Positions 1 through 5,621 of a DNA stretch of 5,658 nucleotides are shown here, one piece after another. Both the position numbers and the translations under genes were made by a program. This DNA comes from an uncultured Bacteroidales bacterium (lineage in GTDB: Bacteria; Bacteroidota; Bacteroidia; Bacteroidales; Paludibacteraceae): contig CALCUH010000215.1 in the NCBI GenBank assembly GCA_937907165.1, positions 1 to 5,658 on the forward strand. Reading direction: 5' to 3'. How positions within the stretch are numbered: position 1 is the first letter of the stretch; each line of letters begins with the position of its first letter. The notes beneath the pieces were generated by a model. It had not been told where the DNA came from and did no database searches. It saw only the letters and a list, made by a program, of their open reading frames with translations.

Positions 1-1
1 C

Positions 2-1870
2 AAGATGGACTTCTTGGGCCTTATTACGCTTACGCTGATTAAGACTACTATACAGAATGTGAAGAAATCCAAAGGTATTGATGTGGATATCGACCATATA
101 CCTCTGGACGATGAACTCACGTACCAATTATTTGGTGAAGGCCGTACCGTCGGAGTGTTCCAGTTCGAAAGTCCTGGTATGCAGAAATATCTTAGGGAAC
201 TGAAGCCTACTGTCATCACTGACCTTATCGCCATGAACGCCCTTTACCGTCCGGGTCCTATCGGATACATCCCTAACTTCATCGCCCGTAAGCACGGACG
301 GGAGGAGATTAAGTATGACCTTCCTATCATGGAAAAGTATCTCGGAGACTCTTATGGTGTTACCGTGTACCAAGAGCAAGTGATGCTTTTGTCCCGTCTG
401 TTGGCCGGATTTACCCGTGGTCAGTCTGACTCGTTGCGTAAGGCGATGGGTAAGAAGATTTTCAAGATGCTGGAGGAGCTGAAGCCTAAGTTCATAGAGG
501 GTGCTATGAAAAACCCTCATATTCGCGATGGCCTAAAGGAGGAGATGAGCGATGATAAACTTCGTGAGACGCTTGAGAAAATCTGGAAGGACTGGGAGGC
601 GTTCGCATCTTATGCGTTCAATAAATCGCACGCCGCATGCTATGCGTGGGTGGCTTATCAGACAGGTTACCTGAAGGCTCACTATCCTGCTGAATATCTG
701 GCTGCCAACCTAACCATAAGTAAGGACACCATCACTGAGGTCCAAAAGTTCATGGAAGAGTGCAAGGCTATGAAAATTAAGGTGAAGGGTCCTGACGTCA
801 ACGAGTCTGAGTTGAACTTCCCCGTAAACAAAGCGGGTGAGATCCGTTTCGGCTTGGGCGGTGTGAAAGGCGTCGGAGAAGGCGCTGTGATGGCGATTGT
901 CGCTGAACGCGAGAAGAATGGGCCGTATACTTCCATCTTCGATTTCGTGGAGCGTGTCGATCTGAAGGCTTGTAACAGGAAGACGATTGAAAGTTTGGCT
1001 TTGTCGGGGGCTTTCGATTGCTTTGCGGATTGTACTAGGGAACAGATTATGGCGGTGCACGACAAGGGCCGTCCTTTCTCTGAAGTGATATGCCAATATG
1101 GAACGCAGTGCAAAGTGGCGGCGCAAAGTAGTGTGCAGTCTTTGTTTGGCGGTGACATCGGCATGAAACCCCAACAACCGGTTTTGCCTAAGACGGAAAA
1201 ATGGTCAGACATATTTAAATTGGAAAAAGAAAAAGAATTGGTGGGTATCTATCTTTCTGCCCATCCTCTTGATGCATATTATGTCTTTTTAAATTATATT
1301 TGCAATGTGAGGATGAAGGATTTGGAATCCGACACTGAGTTCGGCAACGCCCATTTGGACCAAGAGCTGATGATGGGTGGTGTGATTGTCGAAGCGGTTT
1401 CTTCAATATCGAAGAAGGGTAATCCTTGCCGGTTTATTACTGTGGAAGATTATTCGGGTACGCATCGCTTCGCTCTTTTCAGATCGGAGGACATCGTGAA
1501 ATTCGCTCCGTATGAGAAGGGAATGATGGTGTATATCAGCGGAAGATATTCCAAAAGAAGGTTCGGTGATTTCATTGACTTTAATTTAGGCACGGTGAAA
1601 CCGTTGGCGGAGGAGAGCCGTGATTTCTCCGGCTGTCTGACGATAAAGATAAAAGAGGAGGATATCGATGTCGATTTTGTCACGAACTTTTTGTCGTTGA
1701 TCGATGAACAGTCGGGTAATGTAAATCTCGCTTTCTCTGTTGTGGAGAAGACCTCAGGCTCTGTGGTGAATGTTGCTTCCCGAACAAAGAAAATCAAGCT
1801 TACCCGTCCGTTGATGGAATATTTGGAGCAAATGCGTCAATCTGGCAAGGCGGAAGTAAATGTGGCATGA
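2..1870 (+). CDS. dnaE: DNA polymerase III alpha subunit, C-terminal half (5' truncated by window edge)
   Basis: Catalytic subunit of the replicative DNA polymerase (C-family). The reading frame is open to the left edge, and its first complete codon is AAG at 2-4. The ATG at 5 is internal: it lies in KMDFLGL, the counterpart of E. coli KFDFLGL, whose Asp (D555) is the third catalytic aspartate; here it is encoded at 8-10. About 622 residues remain, close to the length E. coli DnaE has from this point. Numbered from the ATG at 5, visible landmarks are VFQFESPGM (about 50) and YRPGP, the fingers region with YQEQVM (about 122) and RKAMGKK, FNKSH (205-209) followed by YQTGYLKAHYPAEYLAA, helix-hairpin-helix GGVKGVGEG (about 285), a clamp-binding-like QSLFGG (378-383), an OB fold (about 455-535) and a divergent C-terminal tail. 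The PHP domain and first two catalytic Asp residues lie outside the window. The pattern is DnaE1 of Bacteroidota type, not PolC. The stop is TGA. Confidence 0.98.
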   Translation, partial: KMDFLGLITLTLIKTTIQNVKKSKGIDVDIDHIPLDDELTYQLFGEGRTVGVFQFESPGMQKYLRELKPTVITDLIAMNALYRPGPIGYIPNFIARKHGREEIKYDLPIMEKYLGDSYGVTVYQEQVMLLSRLLAGFTRGQSDSLRKAMGKKIFKMLEELKPKFIEGAMKNPHIRDGLKEEMSDDKLRETLEKIWKDWEAFASYAFNKSHAACYAWVAYQTGYLKAHYPAEYLAANLTISKDTITEVQKFMEECKAMKIKVKGPDVNESELNFPVNKAGEIRFGLGGVKGVGEGAVMAIVAEREKNGPYTSIFDFVERVDLKACNRKTIESLALSGAFDCFADCTREQIMAVHDKGRPFSEVICQYGTQCKVAAQSSVQSLFGGDIGMKPQQPVLPKTEKWSDIFKLEKEKELVGIYLSAHPLDAYYVFLNYICNVRMKDLESDTEFGNAHLDQELMMGGVIVEAVSSISKKGNPCRFITVEDYSGTHRFALFRSEDIVKFAPYEKGMMVYISGRYSKRRFGDFIDFNLGTVKPLAEESRDFSGCLTIKIKEEDIDVDFVTNFLSLIDEQSGNVNLAFSVVEKTSGSVVNVASRTKKIKLTRPLMEYLEQMRQSGKAEVNVA

Positions 1871-1877
1871 AATACTA

Positions 1878-1901
1878 TTTTGGTATGAATTTTGTATGAA
1901 T
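1878..1901 (+). repeat. Imperfect tandem repeat in the dnaE-trxA spacer
   Basis: The 54-base gap between the dnaE stop and the trxA start (1871-1924) is very A/T-rich. It holds two adjacent near-copies, TTTTGGTATGAA (1878-1889) and TTTTGTATGAAT (1890-1901), which differ by one G. I see no hairpin terminator here. Transcription could read from dnaE into trxA, or a promoter could lie here. A TTTG (1891-1894) and a 7-of-8 match to the Bacteroidota -7 element TAnnTTTG (1914-1921) are 19 bases apart, but that places the transcription start on top of the trxA ATG, so I do not call a promoter. The repeat is seen directly; any function is unknown. Confidence 0.5.
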
Positions 1902-1924
1902 AATAACAAATAAAATTTTTGAGT

Positions 1925-2236
1925 ATGATTAATATTACAGATGCAAATTACGAGGAGTTTGAACAGAGCGATAAGCTCTTAGTCTTGGATTTTGGAGCGG
2001 GATGGTGCGTGCCTTGCAAAAATGTCGCTGCTGTTCTGGAAGATTTGTCACAAACATACGCCGATCGTGTGGTGATTGGTAAGGTGGATGTGGACGAGAA
2101 TCCTGACTTGGTCGACAAATACAAGGTTCGTAACGTGCCTACAATCTTCATGGTCCGTAATGGTGAGGTGGTTGATAAGATGGTCGGCGGATATCCTAAG
2201 CCGGACATCGTCGCTAAGATTGAGGCGAATCTGTAA
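1925..2236 (+). CDS. trxA: Thioredoxin with altered active-site surroundings
   Basis: Single-domain cytoplasmic thioredoxin of 103 residues, close to the usual 105-110, with no signal peptide. It is expected to be a dithiol/disulfide reductant recycled by thioredoxin reductase. The start is the ATG at 1925; the in-frame TTG at 1919 is less likely and adds only two residues. The redox motif is WCVPC (27-31, cysteines C28 and C31). The buried Asp (D22), Lys (K53, in IGKVDVDEN) and cis-proline (P72, in RNVPT) match E. coli D26, K57 and P76. Three normally conserved positions differ: G24 replaces Trp28, V29 replaces Gly33 between the cysteines, and A36 replaces Pro40. The fold and catalytic cysteines are intact, so it should be redox-active, with potential or partners possibly shifted. 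A thioredoxin gene next to dnaE is a familiar Bacteroidales arrangement (from memory). The next gene starts 15 bases later. Confidence 0.95.
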   Translation: MINITDANYEEFEQSDKLLVLDFGAGWCVPCKNVAAVLEDLSQTYADRVVIGKVDVDENPDLVDKYKVRNVPTIFMVRNGEVVDKMVGGYPKPDIVAKIEANL

Positions 2237-2251
2237 TCAATTGCGAGGCTT

Positions 2252-2710
2252 ATGGCTAAACCTGTCCTTTATATATTAATCTTTGTCGGCATCTTTATCT
2301 ATACGGTTTTGAAGGATAAAGCTGCCGCTAATGCGAAGCGCAAAGCGAATACTTCGCATAACGATGCCCATCCGTCGCAGTCTACGGAAAGGACTTCTTT
2401 GGATGAGCTTTCCAAAAGGATAAAGGAGTTCGAACGTTCGTTAAAAGAGGAGAACGCTTCTCTCAACTCAAACAAAAGCGTTTCTCAACCTGCGAACAAG
2501 AAGAAGACTTCCAGCCCGTTTTTGTCTACTGAAGAGGAAACGTTCAATCATACAAATTCCAAGAAACAGGCAAAAAACAAGGTGAAACAATCTGTCGTGA
2601 CACCTATTGAGGATAGTGAAATCGGAAAGCAGGTGGATGTCGCTTTCGGTACGCCAGAAGATGCGAAGCGAGCGTTTATTTATTCCGAAATTTGGAATAG
2701 AAAATATTGA
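2252..2710 (+). CDS. Membrane-anchored protein of unknown function with coiled coil
   Basis: I do not recognise a named family. The 152-residue product begins with one hydrophobic segment (about 5-20, VLYILIFVGIFIYTV). A basic stretch (KDKAAANAKRK) follows, so by the positive-inside rule the rest should face the cytoplasm, leaving a membrane-tethered soluble tail. Residues about 50-71 show heptad spacing (L50, L53, I57, F60, L64, L71), consistent with a short coiled coil. Residues about 72-115 are rich in Lys, Ser, Asn and Thr and look disordered. The C-terminus, about 137-152, is the most distinctive part (AKRAFIYSEIWNRKY). I recall similar endings (KAVIYSEILNRKY-like) in other hypothetical Bacteroidota proteins, which would make it a conserved peptide motif. 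Codon use and tight spacing (15 bases after trxA, 14 before the sirtuin gene) support a real gene. No cysteines or catalytic motifs are visible, so a scaffold or membrane adaptor role is only a guess. Confidence 0.88.
   Translation: MAKPVLYILIFVGIFIYTVLKDKAAANAKRKANTSHNDAHPSQSTERTSLDELSKRIKEFERSLKEENASLNSNKSVSQPANKKKTSSPFLSTEEETFNHTNSKKQAKNKVKQSVVTPIEDSEIGKQVDVAFGTPEDAKRAFIYSEIWNRKY
2331..2359. repeat. 8-bp inverted repeat inside the unknown-function gene
   Basis: ATGCGAAG (2331-2338) is followed by its perfect reverse complement CTTCGCAT (2352-2359) across a 13-base loop, inside the coding sequence. Stems of this size are expected once or twice by chance in a window this long, and no T-run follows. 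I report it as visible structure without an assigned role. Confidence 0.3.
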
Positions 2711-2724
2711 TAACTGAAGAAATC

Positions 2725-3420
2725 ATGGGCAGAAAGAAATTAGTAGTCTTGACAGGTGCGGGCATTAGCGCAGAGAGTGGCATCCGCACTTTCCGTGATT
2801 CAGACGGATTATGGAATGATTACCGTGTGGAGGATGTGGCTACGCCTGAGGGCTTTGACCGTAATCCGAAACTAGTTCTCGACTTCTACAATGACATGCG
2901 TAAGGATTTGAAAAATCATCAACCCAACTACGGACATGTTGGATTGAAGGAGTTGGAGAATGATTTCGATGTGAAAATCATCACCCAAAATATTGATGAT
3001 CTGCATGAACGCGCGGGCAGTTCCTCTGTCTTGCATCTGCATGGGGAACTGATGAAGGTCTGCTCTTCTTATGATACCACGCTTGTGAAGGAACTGCCTT
3101 CGATGGAAAGCGAGATACATTTGGGCGATAAGGCTTCTGATGGTAGTCAGCTCCGCCCGTTCATCGTTTGGTTCGGGGAGGCTGTGCCGATGATCGAGCC
3201 TGCCATCGAGTTGGTGGAACAGGCTGATATATTCTTGATAGTGGGCACTTCACTTGTCGTCTATCCTGCAGCTGGATTGGTCAATTATTTGCGTAGGGAA
3301 GTCCCTGTCTATGTGATTGATCCGAAACCTGTCAGCGTCCCTTCCGGTCGTTCCATCCATATGATTCAAAAAGGCGCTTCCGAGGGAATGAAGGATTTCA
3401 TATCATTAATCAGACAATAA
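2725..3420 (+). CDS. cobB: Sirtuin (Sir2/CobB-like NAD-dependent protein deacylase), zinc-site-less and with altered acyl pocket
   Basis: Cytoplasmic sirtuin of 231 residues that should remove acyl groups from protein lysines, consuming NAD and releasing nicotinamide and O-acyl-ADP-ribose. I chose the ATG at 2725, which gives the typical MGRKKLVVLTGAGIS start; an in-frame TTG at 2707 would overlap the previous gene. NAD-binding GAGISAESGIRTFRD (11-25), TQNID (87-91) and the catalytic His H106 in HLHGEL are all present, as are QLRPFIVWFGEAVP and the later Rossmann motif VGTSLVVYPAAG. Two things are odd. The protein has a single cysteine (C113), so the usual zinc ribbon is missing. The class III acyl-pocket motif YxxR (E. 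coli CobB Y92/R95, human SIRT5 Y102/R105) reads Y55-N-D-M58, with Met for Arg. This predicts weakened desuccinylase activity, leaving deacetylase or another specificity. The gene starts 14 bases after its predecessor and ends 2 bases before the lyase gene. Confidence 0.95.
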   Translation: MGRKKLVVLTGAGISAESGIRTFRDSDGLWNDYRVEDVATPEGFDRNPKLVLDFYNDMRKDLKNHQPNYGHVGLKELENDFDVKIITQNIDDLHERAGSSSVLHLHGELMKVCSSYDTTLVKELPSMESEIHLGDKASDGSQLRPFIVWFGEAVPMIEPAIELVEQADIFLIVGTSLVVYPAAGLVNYLRREVPVYVIDPKPVSVPSGRSIHMIQKGASEGMKDFISLIRQ

Positions 3421-3422
3421 GG

Positions 3423-5621
3423 ATGCGTGTCACGAAGCAACGTTTTTGTGTTTTGCTTTTTCTTTCGGCCTTTTCTTTGTTATGTAAGGCTGAGTTGATA
3501 TCATCCACAAATTTTGAGAATCTAAAGCCGGGCATCTCTATGTCCCGGCTTTTGTTTAATCAGGAGGGTTTCGAAACCGCCTCGTGGGATAATGCTTTGG
3601 AGACGCGTACGTTAGTCGATTTCCCCGAATCCCATTCAGGCACCCAATCCATGCGGATTACTTATCCGAAAGATTCTTACGGACCCGAAGGTACAGGCTG
3701 TCAGGTCCGTCTGATGTTTAATCCTAGACAGGAGGCTTATGCCTCCTATTGTTTGCGCTTTTCCGAAAATTTCAGTTGGGGTACTACTTCCTATGGTGGA
3801 AAGTTGCCTGGTCTTGCGGGTGGCGATTGTTGCTCTGGCGGTGCTGAGTGTGACGGCACGAACGGCTTTTCCGCTCGCCTGATGTGGCGTGCCGATGGCA
3901 AGGCGATTCTCTATTTGTATCACATGGATAAGCCTTCCCAGTATGGCGAGGATGTCGATTTGTTCTATCCTGACGGTACTCCTGTCCGTTTCGAAAAGGG
4001 ACGATGGTACCACATCGCGGAGCGTGTCCGCAACAATTCCGACGGTGAAACTTTTGATGGTGAAGTTGAGATTTGGGTGAATGGGGAGCCTGTCTTGTTG
4101 ATGAAAGGCTTGCGTTTCACTTCTAATGAAGATAAGGTGGATTGTTTGTATATTTCCACTTTCCATGGAGGTGATGATGAGACGTGGTGCCCAACGGATA
4201 CCTGTTACACTTGGCTGGATGATATCCGTATCGGAACCGCTTATGAGGATGTGTCATATCAGAAATGTTCGAAACCCGAATTGGGATATGACCGTTCTTT
4301 ATGTTCCGGCGCTATCTCTTATACGCTTTCCGCTTCGACTGATACGTCTTTGGTTTATTCATGGTTGGCGAACGATTCCGTCATCTCTCACGAACCCGAA
4401 ATAAATGTGTGGACTCATGGAAATTACGTTCTTGTCGTAGATAGTGCTTGGTGCGGTGCGAAGGATACGGTGTCTCTGCTTCGTGTCCTAAATCCTAATC
4501 TTGGTGACGACATTAGTCTGTGCGCCCAAACGGAAGCGATTCTTTCTCCTCGGGTGAAGGATGATTTGGACTATCAATATGAGTGGTTCAAAGATGGTGT
4601 GCTTTTGCCGAATTCCTCCCATGACTTGAGGGTGACCGCTCCGGGAACTTATGTTGTGAAGCTCTATTCTTCGCAATGTGAGCCTGTTTCTGATACGATA
4701 GTTGTCTCTTCCCGTTTGTTGTCTGCCGAAATCTCTCCTATGGAAGATTCATCCGTAAGGTTAGAGGTAAAAGGAGAGGGCGATTTTGTTTGGTACGCCG
4801 ATTCGTCTTTGAGAACAATCGTTGCGACGGGTAGTGTGTTCTCTGTTGTAGCGGACGACTCTGTTCAAACCTTTTATGTGAAGGATGATAATGGTTTTGA
4901 CGGTTTAATAGGCAAACCTTATCTGTCTCGTAACGCATGGACCCGTAAGAATTTTGATACGGAATGGATGAATTTCACTGTGGAGCGTCCGCTTACCATC
5001 GATTCCATCTCCATCTATCCGGTCTCTACATTGGACGCTGTCGTCCGTGTCTTGAATGACAAAACGGAAGAAATCCTTTTTTGCGATACGTTTACATCTC
5101 TTGAGGTGGGTGAACGGCGTTTGCCTTTGCATCTCTCTTTGCCGAAAGGTAAATATAGGATGGATGCGCTGGGTACGACGGGTTCGCTATACCATTCGCA
5201 TTCCGATGAGGATATCAGTTTCCCTTATAAAGTGGAGGGCTTACTATCGATTGATGGCTGTAATCTGCAATGGATTAACGATAAGAAGTGGTATATGTTC
5301 TTTTATAAGTGGAGGGTCTCTTCCGGAAATAGTTGTGCTGCGACACCTGTTTCAGTGCCTTCCCTTGGGGAATTTGTCGCTATCAGTCAGGAAACCTCAA
5401 ATCAACTCTTTTATTATATAAGTAATGGAATACTATTCATCCGTAATCTTCCCGAAAATTCGCATGTGGCTCTATATGATGTGAATGGTGCGCTCGTTGG
5501 GCAATCGTATAATAAAAGTGGTGGAGAAATAGAAGTGCGATTGGATGGCGAAAAAACTCCAATACTTTTAAGTTTTAGAAATGGGGCGATGCAAAAGATA
5601 TACAAGTTAATTAAGAATTAA
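3423..5621 (+). CDS. Secreted polysaccharide lyase family 14-like protein with Ig-like modules and C-terminal sorting-like domain
   Basis: A 732-residue exported protein. The Sec signal peptide is at 1-23 (basic start, hydrophobic FCVLLFLSAFSLL, cleavage after CKA); there is no good lipobox. Residues about 25-278 resemble PL14, jelly-roll lyases that split alginate or glucuronan by beta-elimination. From memory of Chlorella virus vAL-1, its active-site Lys, Ser, Arg, Tyr, Tyr (197, 219, 221, 233, 235) match K127 (GGKLPGL), S150 and R152 (FSARLMWR), Y164 and Y166 (LYLYHM), with identical Ser-Arg-Tyr-Tyr spacing. STFHGGDD and WLDDIRIG close the domain. Two Ig-like repeats follow (about 287-353 and 360-429), each opening LGxDxSLC with a second Cys later, then a cysteine-free Ig-like piece (about 431-480) and a beta-sandwich-like module (about 490-645, FTVERPLTIDSISIYPV to YMFFYKWRV). 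Residues about 662-732 resemble a type IX sorting domain (FIRNLPENSHVALYDVNG, ending YKLIKN). The exact substrate is unproven; the related fungal PL20 fold is an alternative. Confidence 0.82.
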   Translation: MRVTKQRFCVLLFLSAFSLLCKAELISSTNFENLKPGISMSRLLFNQEGFETASWDNALETRTLVDFPESHSGTQSMRITYPKDSYGPEGTGCQVRLMFNPRQEAYASYCLRFSENFSWGTTSYGGKLPGLAGGDCCSGGAECDGTNGFSARLMWRADGKAILYLYHMDKPSQYGEDVDLFYPDGTPVRFEKGRWYHIAERVRNNSDGETFDGEVEIWVNGEPVLLMKGLRFTSNEDKVDCLYISTFHGGDDETWCPTDTCYTWLDDIRIGTAYEDVSYQKCSKPELGYDRSLCSGAISYTLSASTDTSLVYSWLANDSVISHEPEINVWTHGNYVLVVDSAWCGAKDTVSLLRVLNPNLGDDISLCAQTEAILSPRVKDDLDYQYEWFKDGVLLPNSSHDLRVTAPGTYVVKLYSSQCEPVSDTIVVSSRLLSAEISPMEDSSVRLEVKGEGDFVWYADSSLRTIVATGSVFSVVADDSVQTFYVKDDNGFDGLIGKPYLSRNAWTRKNFDTEWMNFTVERPLTIDSISIYPVSTLDAVVRVLNDKTEEILFCDTFTSLEVGERRLPLHLSLPKGKYRMDALGTTGSLYHSHSDEDISFPYKVEGLLSIDGCNLQWINDKKWYMFFYKWRVSSGNSCAATPVSVPSLGEFVAISQETSNQLFYYISNGILFIRNLPENSHVALYDVNGALVGQSYNKSGGEIEVRLDGEKTPILLSFRNGAMQKIYKLIKN
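3524..3557 (+). terminator. Terminator-like hairpin inside the 5' part of the lyase gene
   Basis: AAAGCCGGG (3524-3532) pairs perfectly over 9 bp with CCCGGCTTT (3544-3552) across an 11-base loop, and a T-rich tail TTTTGTTT (3550-3557) follows. This is the shape of an intrinsic terminator. It begins 104 bases after the sirtuin stop and 102 bases after the lyase start codon, within codons 34-45. The lyase start upstream is well supported by its signal peptide, so the hairpin lies in translated sequence. It could act as a read-through or attenuation point that lowers lyase mRNA when translation is poor. The loop is longer than usual, and by rough estimate about 0.4 perfect 9-bp stems with loops up to about 20 are expected by chance here. 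Confidence 0.4.
3730..3747 (+). other. Compact GC-rich hairpin in the lyase coding region
   Basis: AGGAGGC (3730-3736) and GCCTCCT (3741-3747) form a perfect 7-bp stem closed by the tetraloop TTAT. The left arm contains AGGAGG, a perfect anti-Shine-Dalgarno match, which the hairpin would sequester. A weak U-rich stretch (ATTGTTTG) follows. It encodes an ordinary stretch (RQEAYAS), so the structure may be incidental to coding. Confidence 0.3.

Noticed and set aside
5..7. ATG at position 5 as a genuine start codon for a short polymerase gene
   Set aside because: The frame is open upstream to the edge, and the Met sits in the middle of the conserved catalytic FDFLGL motif, so the gene is cut by the window and does not start here.
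682..1212. Long open frame on the minus strand (176 codons) inside dnaE
   Set aside because: It lies fully antisense to a well-conserved dnaE region, and its translation has no recognisable motif. It is explained by codon bias in the real gene.
1891..1921. Bacteroidota-type promoter: TTTG, 19-base spacer, AATTTTTG
   Set aside because: The spacing fits, but transcription would begin at about the trxA ATG (1925), requiring a leaderless message, and the -7 element has a mismatch. It is too weak to call.
2386..2413. GGAAAG/CTTTCC inverted repeat in the unknown gene
   Set aside because: A 6-bp stem with a 16-base loop is expected many times by chance, and nothing else marks the site.
3478..3488. 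Lipoprotein signal (lipobox) around LSLLC in the lyase signal peptide
   Set aside because: The residue before Cys21 is Leu, not Gly, Ala or Ser, and CKA followed by Glu makes a good signal peptidase I site. A surface route through the C-terminal domain fits better.
3636..4166. Long minus-strand open frame (176 codons) inside the lyase gene
   Set aside because: It is antisense to the PL14-like domain, whose catalytic motifs support the plus-strand frame. No start context or family similarity is visible.
5056..5421. Plus-strand open frame of 121 codons in another frame within the lyase gene
   Set aside because: It overlaps the beta-sandwich-like module, and its product is rich in Arg, Cys and Ile, as is typical of out-of-frame translation. 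The main frame stays open with plausible protein sequence.
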